Assembly (NCBI GenBank): GCA_958426095.1
Contig: CATZYB010000047.1
Coordinates: forward strand, 1-14,284
DNA from: an uncultured Lachnospiraceae bacterium
GTDB lineage: Bacteria; Bacillota; Clostridia; Lachnospirales; Lachnospiraceae
Length of the DNA: 14,284 nucleotides
Reading direction: 5' to 3'
Below the pieces are notes generated by a model that was not told the origin of the DNA, did no database searches, and worked only from the letters and a program-made list of their open reading frames with translations. The position numbers and the translations under genes are program-made. Shown in pieces: positions 1 to 7,758 of the stretch. The stretch's first letter is position 1, and every line of letters begins with the position of its first letter.

Positions 1-26
1 CTCATATTTACTGTCTGACCTGATGC

Positions 27-527
27 TTATCTGCCGCAGCAGAATTTATATTTTTTACCGCTGCCGCATGGACATGGTTCGTTTCTTCCAATTTTTTTGC
101 CCTTAACTACGATCATGGAACGTTTCTGAGCTTTGTAAAGTTCTTTTCTCTTCTCCTCATCAAGAAGATTATCCCACTGAGGCAGTTTGTACAGCCATTC
201 CGCCTTTGCGGCTACCATATTATAATAGAGTTTTTCCAAATCAATATCAATTGTCACCTGACTGTCTGCTTCAATCGTATCCACCGGATTTGGCTGTTTT
301 AAGCTTTCATTGATACCATCCAGGAATCCGCCAAACAGGACAACATCCATTTCGAATTTATCTGCCAGTTCCTGAACAGTTCCGGAAATAACTTCTACAG
401 GCTCCTCCAATAATTTTTCATAAACACCTTTTTCCTGAAGATAATAATCTGTCCAGAATTTCTGCTGAGCTTTAGCATCATTATTAAATACAGATACCAT
501 ATCTTCCCATTGCTGCATTAAACTCAT
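27..527 (-). CDS. SEC-C zinc-binding motif protein, otherwise uncharacterised
   Basis: A 166-residue soluble protein whose last 18 residues form a SEC-C motif with the pattern C-P-C-G-S-G-K-K-x-K-x-C-C (Cys152, 154, 163, 164). This motif binds one zinc ion, as at the C-terminus of SecA. The N-terminal 145 residues are mostly acidic and helical, with no signal peptide or membrane segment. I recognise them only as a type common in clostridial SEC-C proteins. The frame also opens at a GTG at 536, but that GTG lies inside the ribosome binding site (AAGGTGA, 5-6 bases before the ATG), so the ATG at 527 is preferred. The gene is a single unit with its own consensus promoter. The SEC-C assignment is firm. 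The cellular role is unknown; family members are loosely linked to ribosome or SecB/chaperone contacts. Confidence 0.85.
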   Translation of the reverse strand: MSLMQQWEDMVSVFNNDAKAQQKFWTDYYLQEKGVYEKLLEEPVEVISGTVQELADKFEMDVVLFGGFLDGINESLKQPNPVDTIEADSQVTIDIDLEKLYYNMVAAKAEWLYKLPQWDNLLDEEKRKELYKAQKRSMIVVKGKKIGRNEPCPCGSGKKYKFCCGR

Positions 528-574
528 TGTATTCACCTTATCCTTTGATTTTTTTAGTCATATAACAATTCTCT

Positions 575-603
575 ATTATATAGAATCCGCCCATTAATGT
601 CAA
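575..603 (-). promoter_or_regulatory. Consensus sigma-A promoter for the SEC-C gene
   Basis: Read on the minus strand, a perfect -35 box TTGACA (603 to 598) is followed by exactly 17 bases and a perfect -10 box TATAAT (580 to 575). Transcription should start near 568, leaving a leader of about 40 bases before the ATG at 527. It lies just downstream of the DUF305 stop codon, so the SEC-C gene can be expressed alone. A match to consensus in both boxes suggests strong constitutive expression. Confidence 0.8.
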
Positions 604-629
604 ATACTGATTTTTTATCAAGGATCGCT

Positions 630-1196
630 TCAACAGCAGCACCGAAGCAAATGGCACATCCGACGGATCCCCCTCTCCTGAGATGTAATGATCGCATCAA
701 GAATCGGCCGAAGCTCCGGACATATATTGTATTGAAGGGCATTTTTCGACATTTCCACGGCGCCTCTGTGATGCGGTATCATCTCCCACATAAAATTACA
801 ATTCACTTGATTTGTGGCCCGTGCACTGCCCATATTACAAAACATCCGCTGCATGATCTGATCCACCCGGCTTTGATACTGGCACAATTCCTGAGTAGGG
901 TTTCTGTATTCGCCGCACTGGCATTGAATTCGCTGCATGTTTTCAATACTTTTTGTCTGCTCCGATATAATTCTGAGGGCAATCTCCTGTAACGGTATAT
1001 TTGTCGTATACTTTAAAATATTTCCGGACATTTCAATGGCCGCCCGATGGTGAGGGATCATCTGAATGATAAAATTATCTGATATACTGTCCGTTAATTC
1101 AACCTCCGTCATTTCCTGAATCATCTCAGAAAGAATACATTCAAATGTATCGAGATAAGTTTTTGCTACATGACTCAATCTGCACTGTCTGTCCAT
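630..1196 (-). CDS. Cysteine-rich tandem DUF305 protein
   Basis: The 188-residue protein holds two copies of the DUF305 core: residues 42-64 around QMIPHHRAAIEMS and residues 135-157 around EMIPHHRGAVEMS. DUF305 is a four-helix, ferritin-like family often found with copper or metal handling; the paired histidines are its hallmark. There is no signal peptide or membrane anchor, so the protein should be cytosolic, whereas many DUF305 proteins are exported. It has 12 cysteines, including a CxC (92, 94) and a C-terminal Cys-Cys-Cys (186-188). Histidine plus cysteine richness fits metal binding, but this is inference. The start is ATG at 1196 with AAAGGTGATG just upstream. It sits 70 bases after the ECF ATPase gene on the same strand with no clear terminator between, so read-through is possible. 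The family call is sure; the function is not. Confidence 0.85.
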   Translation of the reverse strand: MDRQCRLSHVAKTYLDTFECILSEMIQEMTEVELTDSISDNFIIQMIPHHRAAIEMSGNILKYTTNIPLQEIALRIISEQTKSIENMQRIQCQCGEYRNPTQELCQYQSRVDQIMQRMFCNMGSARATNQVNCNFMWEMIPHHRGAVEMSKNALQYNICPELRPILDAIITSQERGIRRMCHLLRCCC

Positions 1197-1266
1197 AACA
1201 CATCACCTTTTTTTATTTATTATATGCACCGGCCCGCAGATTTCTATTTTCCTCCGCCGCAATGGG

Positions 1267-2670
1267 TTATTTTTCCATAAAGAACAGCCTGTCGCAGACG
1301 GTTTCTATAAATTCTTTGTCATGGGTGACTACTAAAATCAGAACTCCCTTATCCGCCAGTCCCTTCAGAACCTTTCCCGCAGCCAGCATACTGCGATAGT
1401 CCAGTCCGCTGGTCGGTTCATCCATTAATAAAATTTGTTTCCCCGCAGCGTAAGCCGCTGATATTGCAAGCCGCTGCTTTTGACCTCCGGAAAGACTTTG
1501 CGGATGCACATTTTGTTCAGACAAAAGGTTCATTTCTTCTAGGATCTTCATGACCTGCTCCCGGCGAACTCCCGGATTTCCCAGCATACACTCCTTTTCC
1601 ACACGATCGGTAAACAATTGATGATTCACATCCTGCATCACCATCCCGCACCGTTTTCTTCGTTGACGCTCTCCGGCCGCCCGGCCAAACATGAAGATAC
1701 GCCCGCGCTTTATCCGGTCAAGTCCGCCGATCGCACGCAGAAAAGTCGTTTTTCCAACGCCATTGTCACCCACGATCCCGACAATTTCCCCGGCACGGCC
1801 CTCAAAGCAAAGCCCTGCCTGTACGATATGGTCTTTGTGGGACAAAGTCACCTTCTCCGCCTTTAAAACAATTTCTCCGGCGGAGACTTTCATTGACGGA
1901 ATATGGAATTTTGTCTCTATCTCTGTCAGGCGGCGCAGCCCCATTGCCCTTCTTTTTTCGTCACTGAGCGCGTAAAATTCTTCTGCCGGATACTTTCCGC
2001 AGATTCTTCCGCCATCGATATAATAGACCGTATCCACAAGTCCTTTTAAATATGCGATCCGGTGTTCTGCCACTAAGATCGTTTTGCCCTGGCCTTTCAT
2101 CTTTTCCAGAATATTTCGTATATCCGATGTGGCCTTAATATCAAGGTTTGCCGAAGGTTCATCCAATACAATGACCGGCGCATCGGAAATAAAGGCTCCG
2201 GCAAAGGCAATCCGCTGTTTTTCTCCGCCAGACAATTCAAACATGCTCCTATGCAGAAGATTTTCCAGATGAAGTGCCTTTATCGTCTGTTCCAGCCGCT
2301 CATCAATTTCTTTTACCGGAAGCCCCTGGTTTTCCAGACTGTATACAATCTCACTTTCAACATCGGTGTTGAAAAACTGGGATTTTGGATTTTGGAAAAC
2401 GCTGGAAACCTGTTTTGACAACTCATAAAGGGGCATTTCTTTAATATCCACTCCGTCAATTTGAACCTTCCCGCTCATATGACCAGGAGTAAACTGAGGA
2501 ATCAAACCATTCACAGCCTTTAAGAGCGTCGTCTTGCCGCAGCCGGAAGGCCCGCATAAAAGGATACATTCACCGGATCTTATCTGCATATGTATGTCCC
2601 GGATGCCCTTATCCGCCATCCTATCTTCTGTATTCTCATAGTGAAAACTTACATCTTTGAATGTGATCAT
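1267..2670 (-). CDS. ECF-type transporter tandem ATPase (two ABC domains in one chain)
   Basis: A 467-residue energising subunit of an energy-coupling factor importer with two ABC ATPase domains, doing the work that EcfA1 and EcfA2 share elsewhere. Domain 1 has Walker A GPSGCGKTT (40-48), the Q-loop Q-N-P-K-S-Q, signature LSGGE (146-150), Walker B with Asp170-Glu171 and the switch His in AEHR. Domain 2 has Walker A GDNGVGKTT (301-309), signature LSGGQ (393-397), Walker B with Asp417-Glu418 and the switch His in THD. Both sites look catalytically intact. The frame extends upstream to a GTG at 2700, but GGAGG lies 8 bases before the ATG at 2670 and the domain begins directly there, so 2670 is chosen. 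The start of the gene overlaps the end of the EcfT gene by about a base or abuts it, with its ribosome binding site inside that gene, implying translational coupling. Last gene of the transporter operon. It corresponds to SiaH in the siaDEFGH-type order. Confidence 0.9.
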   Translation of the reverse strand: MITFKDVSFHYENTEDRMADKGIRDIHMQIRSGECILLCGPSGCGKTTLLKAVNGLIPQFTPGHMSGKVQIDGVDIKEMPLYELSKQVSSVFQNPKSQFFNTDVESEIVYSLENQGLPVKEIDERLEQTIKALHLENLLHRSMFELSGGEKQRIAFAGAFISDAPVIVLDEPSANLDIKATSDIRNILEKMKGQGKTILVAEHRIAYLKGLVDTVYYIDGGRICGKYPAEEFYALSDEKRRAMGLRRLTEIETKFHIPSMKVSAGEIVLKAEKVTLSHKDHIVQAGLCFEGRAGEIVGIVGDNGVGKTTFLRAIGGLDRIKRGRIFMFGRAAGERQRRKRCGMVMQDVNHQLFTDRVEKECMLGNPGVRREQVMKILEEMNLLSEQNVHPQSLSGGQKQRLAISAAYAAGKQILLMDEPTSGLDYRSMLAAGKVLKGLADKGVLILVVTHDKEFIETVCDRLFFMEK

Positions 2671-2674
2671 ATAC

Positions 2675-3367
2675 TCATCCTCCATACCTGTTCCAAGCAC
2701 AGAAAAATGTCAGTAAAATCGCGCAAAAAATAAGGAAAATATCGGCAAAACCCATTGCCCTGTAATTCCGGCAGGAGGGCATGTTCGGAGCGTCAATTCC
2801 CCTTGTTACAGCCGCCGCCGAAAGTTCGTCTGCTGTTTTCAGACAGGATACGAACATGGGCGCCAGGTAACATTCCGTCAGACACGCCAGTCTGCGAAAA
2901 GGATTCCGTATCCCCGCCGTTACCTGCCTCATACGCATAGCATCCCGGATATGAAGCCATTCTTCCTTTAACGTCGGTATGTAGCGGACAGCCACCGCCA
3001 CCGTGACCGTGACATTTTTCGGCACCCCCATCTTTGTAAATGTGGCCGTCATCTGACTGACCCGGCTATTTTTATACAAAAGTACAAGACACATGATCAC
3101 CGGAAAAAAGCTGCGTATAGTTACAACCAACATCGACAGAAGCATCACCAAAAGCTCCGGAAGCATTGGAAACAGAGCATACTGAATGAGAACCATAATT
3201 CCATATGCGATCACAAGCTTTGGCATAAAAACGCCCCGGCCAGACAGGCACTGCAGCCCTCCCAACAGGGCCATGATACCGATTTCAATCCGAATATCGG
3301 TATTCAGGCTTGTACAAGTGGCAGATAAAACCGTCAGAATCAAATAGGTGCGAATATCCAGTTTCAT
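2675..3367 (-). CDS. ECF transporter transmembrane subunit (EcfT/CbiQ-like)
   Basis: The 230-residue membrane protein has about five hydrophobic segments (roughly residues 8-20, 28-40, 50-70, 72-98 and 208-225). Its two cytoplasmic coupling motifs can be seen in degenerate form: A-M-R-M-R-Q near 143-148 and V-T-R-G-I-D at 187-192, the short Ala-Arg-Gly-like elements that dock EcfT onto the ATPases. EcfT links the substrate-binding S component to the ATP hydrolysis subunits in the cytoplasmic membrane. The start is ATG at 3367, one base after the stop of the S-component gene. Its ribosome binding site is weak (a GGCAGGG-like stretch), so it probably depends on translation of the gene before it. 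The neighbours on both sides are ECF subunits, which makes the call firm. Confidence 0.87.
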   Translation of the reverse strand: MKLDIRTYLILTVLSATCTSLNTDIRIEIGIMALLGGLQCLSGRGVFMPKLVIAYGIMVLIQYALFPMLPELLVMLLSMLVVTIRSFFPVIMCLVLLYKNSRVSQMTATFTKMGVPKNVTVTVAVAVRYIPTLKEEWLHIRDAMRMRQVTAGIRNPFRRLACLTECYLAPMFVSCLKTADELSAAAVTRGIDAPNMPSCRNYRAMGFADIFLIFCAILLTFFCAWNRYGG

Positions 3368-3368
3368 C

Positions 3369-3974
3369 TTACAGCATCCCTGCCTTTTTCAAATGCTTAT
3401 TTATCAATCCCTTTCCCGTCTGAATCCCGGCAAAGGTTAAGAGCGCCGTAACTCCGATCACGACCAGCCAAAGCGGTTTCATCCTATACATTCCCCGCAT
3501 CTGCTCCACCACGGTGGCATTGATGCCATGAGCCAGGGCATTGTCGCAATAGGTATCCGTCGCAATAAAATTTTCAGCCAGCCCGATCGTTGACATATAG
3601 AGCGTATAAATGATACCGGATACCGTGACATTTTTTCGGCTGTTTCGGTCCATTTTCAAAACCAGCTCGGCAAGAAGAGCAAAAATCAGCACGCCGGCCG
3701 CACCGATCATCCCCTCAATTAATCCGCTTGTAAAAAAATACAGGCAGGGCACAATGGAAAAAACAAGAACGGCGCCCCGTTTTTTTACTTTATTGATCAT
3801 GATCACATAAAGGATCCCGATAAAAAAGGATGCGGCCGCCGGATAAAAGGCGGCCGTATACCCCGACATATTTGTCACGGCGGCCAGAACCATGGCCAGC
3901 ATACATAATAAACTGAAAATACCGCAGGCAATAAAGTCTCTGCCCTCCATCTTTTGATCGTTATTCTGTTTCAT
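3369..3974 (-). CDS. ECF transporter S component, MptD/Trep_Strep-like family
   Basis: A 201-residue integral membrane protein with about five to six hydrophobic stretches (near 16-38, 41-58, 68-84, 86-104, 115-130 and 166-184). It begins with the R-D-F-I-x-x-G-I-F pattern typical of the Trep_Strep/MptD S-component family. S components bind the substrate and hand it to the EcfT-ATPase module. The physiological substrate of this family is poorly settled; its place beside two half-ABC genes suggests a heme-like or metal-chelate cargo. The start is ATG at 3974, 7 bases after GGAGG. An in-frame upstream start at 4016 would put 14 unlikely residues inside the preceding gene. The spacing to the preceding stop is 13 bases. 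Confidence 0.82.
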   Translation of the reverse strand: MKQNNDQKMEGRDFIACGIFSLLCMLAMVLAAVTNMSGYTAAFYPAAASFFIGILYVIMINKVKKRGAVLVFSIVPCLYFFTSGLIEGMIGAAGVLIFALLAELVLKMDRNSRKNVTVSGIIYTLYMSTIGLAENFIATDTYCDNALAHGINATVVEQMRGMYRMKPLWLVVIGVTALLTFAGIQTGKGLINKHLKKAGML

Positions 3975-3987
3975 TTTTCTTCCTCCG

Positions 3988-5811
3988 TCATTCCTTAATC
4001 TGCCAGCTGCCCGCATTCTGCTGCTCCTGCCAGAGTTTAAAATAGCTTCCCCGTTTTTTCAGAAGCGCCTCATGGGTTCCGACCTCGCTTATATTTCCGT
4101 CATCCAGCACGACGATCTGATCGGCGTTGCTGACCGACTGCAGCCGATGCGCGATGACTATCACCGTCTTTTCCTCGACCAGCGCCGAGATAGCCTGTTG
4201 AATAAAAACTTCATTTTCCGGGTCCAGAGAGGAAGTGGCCTCATCCAGAAGGACCACCGGCGCATCCTTCAAAAGCGCCCGGGCAATGGAAATTCTCTGC
4301 TTTTCTCCGCCGGATAATGTGGATCCCCCTTCACCGACCATAGTCTGATAGCCTTCCGGCAATGCCATAATAAAATCATGGCAGGCCGCTTTTTTCGCCG
4401 CTTCTATGACTTCCCCGTGGGTTGCGTCGGCCCGGCCCATTCGGATATTTTCTTCGATAGTATCGTGAAAGAGATAAACATCCTGAAACACCATGCTTAT
4501 ATTTCCCATAAGCGCTTTCGACGGAATATTTTGAATCGGGATGCCTCCCATACGAATCTCCCCCGACGTCACGTCCCAAAACCTGGCAATTAACCGCGTT
4601 ATTGTGGATTTGCCAGAGCCCGAGGGACCGACCAGGGCGGTGACACTTTTTTCCGGAAAGGTCAAATGGATATGGTGAAGTACCTCAGACCTATCGGCGG
4701 TTTCTTTCCGGTCAGCGGTTTCGGCCCGGCCCTCCTCCCCGTTCCTGTCGGAATAGGTCGTATATCCAAAACACACATCCTCAAATATAATATCCGTATG
4801 CTTGAGAACAGCTCCCTTTTCCGGTTCCGGAAGGGGTTTTTCTTCGAATAAATTTCGAATACGGCTTCCGCTTCTTGAGGTTCGGGAAAAATCGGCAATA
4901 AACGTAAAGAGGGTCAGCACCGGATCGTAAATTGTCAGCGATAACAGCATAAACACAATATAGTAAAAGGCCGAAAGCTCGCCTTTCGTTATCAGGAATC
5001 CACCTGTAAGCATCACCACCCCGATGCCGCAGTTTAAAATACACCGCCCGATCATGCTGACCGGCGCCGCAGCTCCTGTCTCAAGTTTAATCGATGCATG
5101 CTGCTGTCGCGCCATAGAAGCTTTCAGCGTTTCAAACTGTTCGCCGGCCATGTGGAAAGCTTTCAGCGTCTGTATGCCGCCCACGTATTCCAGAATACCG
5201 GCGGCCACTTCCTGTTGGGAGGCCTGCAGACGTTCGCTTTCCCCCTTCATCCTCTGATAAGACAAAAAAGCGAAGGGCAGCGCAAGAGGGATAACTAAAA
5301 ATACTGCAATGGTCATCCGCCCGTCAAATGTGGACAAAACGAAGGCAGCCAATAAAAAGCGAATAAGAATGGTCGCCACCTGGGGTAAAAGCTGCTGGGC
5401 AAAATTTTCGATTTCCGAATAATCCCGCAGAAGAACGGTGGATAAGTCCCCCGCATCCCGGTTACTAAAGAACCCCATACTCAGTTTTCTTAAATGTTCT
5501 CCCATCTGAATCCGTGAAGTTTTTGTTGTCCCGGCAAAACCAATACAAAAATCCAGATAGGATTTCCTGCGAATAAATAAGTAGCCGATAAACTGGATCA
5601 GAAGGATTCCAAACATAAGCCGGATATGACCGAAAGACAAAGCTTTTTCCGGAGACATGACCGGAATCTCAAGCACATAAATCGCCATGACCATAACGGC
5701 ATAGAGAATGGATACCACAAAGCTGTCAAAAAGGCTCCATGCCAGCAGTTTCAAATACTTTCCCGTCTGTCCCAGGGTCATGGTCTGAAACCACACTCTA
5801 AATGCAGTCAT
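3988..5811 (-). CDS. Half-size ABC transporter (exporter fold), second subunit of a heterodimer
   Basis: The 607-residue protein has an N-terminal six-helix ABC transmembrane domain (about 20-310) and a C-terminal ATPase domain. It shows Walker A GPSGSGKST (395-403), signature LSGGEKQ (499-505), Walker B LLDEATSSLD and switch His in IAHR. With the preceding gene it should form a heterodimer. The exporter fold includes drug exporters and also the siderophore importers IrtAB and YbtPQ, and the ECF neighbours favour uptake. A hydrophilic insertion (about 351-377) with two ETADR copies lies just after the A-loop tyrosine. The start ATG at 5811 overlaps the stop of the upstream gene as ATGA, with GGGAGG 8 bases upstream. 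A start at 5841 is also in frame but has no comparable site. It corresponds to siaE in streptococcal loci, from memory. Confidence 0.87.
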   Translation of the reverse strand: MTAFRVWFQTMTLGQTGKYLKLLAWSLFDSFVVSILYAVMVMAIYVLEIPVMSPEKALSFGHIRLMFGILLIQFIGYLFIRRKSYLDFCIGFAGTTKTSRIQMGEHLRKLSMGFFSNRDAGDLSTVLLRDYSEIENFAQQLLPQVATILIRFLLAAFVLSTFDGRMTIAVFLVIPLALPFAFLSYQRMKGESERLQASQQEVAAGILEYVGGIQTLKAFHMAGEQFETLKASMARQQHASIKLETGAAAPVSMIGRCILNCGIGVVMLTGGFLITKGELSAFYYIVFMLLSLTIYDPVLTLFTFIADFSRTSRSGSRIRNLFEEKPLPEPEKGAVLKHTDIIFEDVCFGYTTYSDRNGEEGRAETADRKETADRSEVLHHIHLTFPEKSVTALVGPSGSGKSTITRLIARFWDVTSGEIRMGGIPIQNIPSKALMGNISMVFQDVYLFHDTIEENIRMGRADATHGEVIEAAKKAACHDFIMALPEGYQTMVGEGGSTLSGGEKQRISIARALLKDAPVVLLDEATSSLDPENEVFIQQAISALVEEKTVIVIAHRLQSVSNADQIVVLDDGNISEVGTHEALLKKRGSYFKLWQEQQNAGSWQIKE

Positions 5812-7610
5812 ACCATCGCCTCCCTTCTCTTGATCGTCCACTGATTTCTCCGCTCGTTGGCGTCCACCATATCCCGATATACAGGGCAGGTTTCCATCAA
5901 AACCGAATGGCTCTCATTTCCCAAAAGCTCTCCGTTTTTCATCACAAGGATCCGGTCCGCCTTTTCCACCGTTTTCAGACGGTGGGCAATGATCAGAACC
6001 GTTTTATCCTTCGCCAGCCGGGCAAAAGCGGCCTGAATCTTCGCCTCATTTTCCGCATCGGTGTAGGCCGTAGCCTCGTCAAGCACCACGATCGGCGTAT
6101 TTCGCAAAAACACCCGTGCAATAGCGATCCGCTGTTTTTCTCCGCCGGACAGATAGGCGTCCTTTTCCCCGATCACCGTCTGATAACCCTTCGGAAGCCG
6201 TAGGATCACATCATGGATACCGGCATTTTTCGCAGCCTCCTGCACCTGTTCTATAGAAGCCTCCCGGTCCCCCATGCGGATATTGTTTTCAATCGTATCG
6301 TGGAACAAAAAGCTTTCCTGAAAGACATAGGAAACAAGATGGGTCAGCTTTTCCTGGGGAATATCCCGGATATCCACGCCGCCAATCCTTATCCTTCCTT
6401 CACCGGTTTCATAAAACCTCAGTAAAAGCTGGGCAAGCGTTGATTTTCCGCCGCCGGAGGGACCGACCAGACCGGTCACGCTTCCCTGTTCCAGCCGGAA
6501 GGACACATGATCCACCGCCCGAACACCTTCCACATAGGAAAAAGAAACATCTTCAAAAACCACATCGTATTCCTCCGGTATTTTTCCGGAGCCTTCACTA
6601 ATCTCCTGCATCTGAAGGATGGCGTCCATTCGATTCACGCCCTCGATGATCTTGCTGGAAACGATCACCATCTGCATCATATTTTCGATAGGTTCCTTCA
6701 GTCCGCTTCCCACCAGGAAAAATAAAAAGACCACCGGCAAAAATCCAAGGTAATTATCTGCCCGCATCAGAAAAAAGACACCGGCGGGTAATAAAAACAG
6801 AAGCTGGGAACCAAAAAAGGCATAATAGGCCGCCATCGGCCAGGCATTAGCCCTGGCCGTTTTCTCCACGGCCTGAACAAACCGTTCAATATCTCCCTCA
6901 TAACGCCGAAAGGCATTCAGGCTCCGATTGAATATTTTGATAACGGCCATCCCGTGTATGTACTCCACGATCGTCCCCTGCATCGCCTCCTGGGCATCGT
7001 GCATCTCTACCTGCAGCGCCGCCTTATCCGGCCGGGCCAGACAGATTCCCAGAAGAAGAAAGGATATAAAAATGGGAATCAGCGTGACAATAGCCATCCG
7101 CCAGTCCATAAAAAATAAATACAGCAAGGTAAATACCGGCGTAGCTATGGCCGCTGCGATATCACAGAGATGGTGAGCGATAAACACCTCGATCTGCTCC
7201 GTATCATCAGACATGATCTTCTTAATACTTCCCTGGGTCGTTCCGGTAAAATACCCCGACGGCAGCTTTGCCAGCTTATCCATCAGCTTTATCCGCAGTT
7301 CATAAATCACATCGTAGGCCGCCGTATGGGCCAAGGCTGAGGAAATGTAAGCACAGACGCCATAGACCAACGCCGCCGCAAAGGTCACTCCCGCCAACAT
7401 CCCGATAGGCCCCTGCGATATTGCAGCCAGATCAAACCGGGCCCGGATCAATATTGAAATAACACCATAGATCGTAAAAAACGGAACCATTCGCGCCGCA
7501 GAGGACAGAACCGCCAGCAGGCAGGCCGCCGTCAATTTTCCCTTCTTCTTACCCGCCAGTTCCATCAGCCGGGCAAATCCGGTCTTTTTTCGAATCCTCT
7601 CTTTTTTCAT
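5808..7610 (-). CDS. Half-size ABC transporter (exporter fold), first subunit; IrtA/YbtP-like
   Basis: The 600-residue protein has a transmembrane domain of six helices (about 25-310) and an ATPase domain. It shows Walker A GPSGGGKST (383-391), Q-loop Gln431, signature LSGGEKQ (487-493), Walker B VVLDEA (508-513) and switch His543. The D-loop region reads A-Y-T-D-A-E-N-E instead of the usual S-S-L-D-P-E-N-E. To my recollection this variant is typical of the YbtPQ/IrtAB siderophore-importer branch, which supports uptake over drug export. It is the first gene of the five-gene operon. The ATG at 7610 follows GGAGGGAG closely. Its promoter and palindromic operator candidates lie between it and the divergent TetR gene, so it is probably repressed or induced through that regulator. 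A multidrug exporter remains the main alternative. Confidence 0.88.
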   Translation of the reverse strand: MKKERIRKKTGFARLMELAGKKKGKLTAACLLAVLSSAARMVPFFTIYGVISILIRARFDLAAISQGPIGMLAGVTFAAALVYGVCAYISSALAHTAAYDVIYELRIKLMDKLAKLPSGYFTGTTQGSIKKIMSDDTEQIEVFIAHHLCDIAAAIATPVFTLLYLFFMDWRMAIVTLIPIFISFLLLGICLARPDKAALQVEMHDAQEAMQGTIVEYIHGMAVIKIFNRSLNAFRRYEGDIERFVQAVEKTARANAWPMAAYYAFFGSQLLFLLPAGVFFLMRADNYLGFLPVVFLFFLVGSGLKEPIENMMQMVIVSSKIIEGVNRMDAILQMQEISEGSGKIPEEYDVVFEDVSFSYVEGVRAVDHVSFRLEQGSVTGLVGPSGGGKSTLAQLLLRFYETGEGRIRIGGVDIRDIPQEKLTHLVSYVFQESFLFHDTIENNIRMGDREASIEQVQEAAKNAGIHDVILRLPKGYQTVIGEKDAYLSGGEKQRIAIARVFLRNTPIVVLDEATAYTDAENEAKIQAAFARLAKDKTVLIIAHRLKTVEKADRILVMKNGELLGNESHSVLMETCPVYRDMVDANERRNQWTIKRREAMV

Positions 7611-7625
7611 TTTTCTCCCTCCAGA

Positions 7626-7643
7626 GGTTAGTTCATTCTAACC
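7626..7643. promoter_or_regulatory. Perfect palindrome in the transporter operon leader, candidate TetR operator
   Basis: Arms GGTTAG (7626-7631) and CTAACC (7638-7643) flank the 6-base spacer TTCATT. The 18-base site lies in the 5' leader of the ABC operon, just upstream of its ribosome binding site. The size and symmetry suit a TetR-family dimer. Binding here could block transcription elongation, or the arms could pair in RNA near the ribosome binding site. The symmetry is seen directly; regulator identity is inferred from adjacency. Confidence 0.5.
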
Positions 7644-7660
7644 ATTGTTCAAAAAAATAT

Positions 7661-7680
7661 AATGTCTCACTTGTGACATT
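7661..7680. promoter_or_regulatory. Inverted repeat at the divergent promoters, candidate operator
   Basis: Arms AATGTC (7661-7666) and GACATT (7675-7680) are a perfect inverted repeat. An inner TCAC-TT-GTGA (7667-7676) is a second palindrome centred one base away. The site covers the -35 box of the TetR promoter (7671-7676) and falls just downstream of the predicted start of the ABC operon transcript. One bound protein there could therefore repress both directions. The related string CACTTTTGTGACTT recurs at 7747-7760. Confidence 0.5.
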
Positions 7681-7699
7681 TCTGCGTTTATGATATAAT
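7671..7699 (+). promoter_or_regulatory. Promoter of the TetR-family regulator gene
   Basis: The -35 box TTGTGA (7671-7676), a 17-base spacer and the -10 box TATAAT (7694-7699) preceded by TGA (extended -10, TGnTATAAT). The start would be near 7706, giving a leader of about 85 bases. The -35 box is inside the 7661-7680 inverted repeat, which suggests autoregulation. Confidence 0.65.
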
Positions 7700-7718
7700 A
7701 TGCCTGATAATTTGTCAA
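7690..7718 (-). promoter_or_regulatory. Promoter of the ABC/ECF operon
   Basis: Read on the minus strand, a perfect -35 TTGACA (7718 to 7713), a 17-base spacer and -10 TATCAT (7695 to 7690). The -10 boxes of this and the opposing TetR promoter overlap by two bases, so RNA polymerase cannot occupy both at once. The start would be near 7683, with a leader of about 72 bases containing both operator candidates. Confidence 0.65.
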
Positions 7719-7728
7719 TGCTTCAAAA

Positions 7729-7753
7729 AAAAGTGCTACAAATCAGCACTTTT
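7729..7753 (+). repeat. Hairpin-forming inverted repeat in the TetR gene leader
   Basis: Nine-base perfect arms AAAAGTGCT (7729-7737) and AGCACTTTT (7745-7753) enclose a 7-base loop. In the mRNA it makes a short stem ending in four U residues, so it resembles a weak attenuator, but the U run is too short for a confident terminator. It could instead be a DNA operator. A further perfect palindrome TTATGA-AA-TCATAA follows at 7759-7772, close to the ribosome binding site. Confidence 0.5.
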
Positions 7754-7758
7754 GTGAC

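Noticed and set aside
597..992. A 131-codon plus-strand reading frame over the DUF305 gene
   Set aside because: It lies opposite a gene with clear duplicated DUF305 motifs and a good ribosome binding site, and its own product shows no recognisable motif.
1219..1224. TATAAT on the minus strand upstream of the DUF305 gene
   Set aside because: No acceptable -35 box at 16-18 bases and no proper TGn extension, so a separate promoter is not supported well enough to list.
1197..1266. Possible terminator after the ECF ATPase gene
   Set aside because: GC-rich bases are present but no stable stem followed by a U run could be found on either strand.
5808..7610. Multidrug exporter as the primary call for the ABC pair
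   Set aside because: The fold allows it, but the operon with a full ECF importer and the AYTDAENE variant favour uptake; kept as the alternative.
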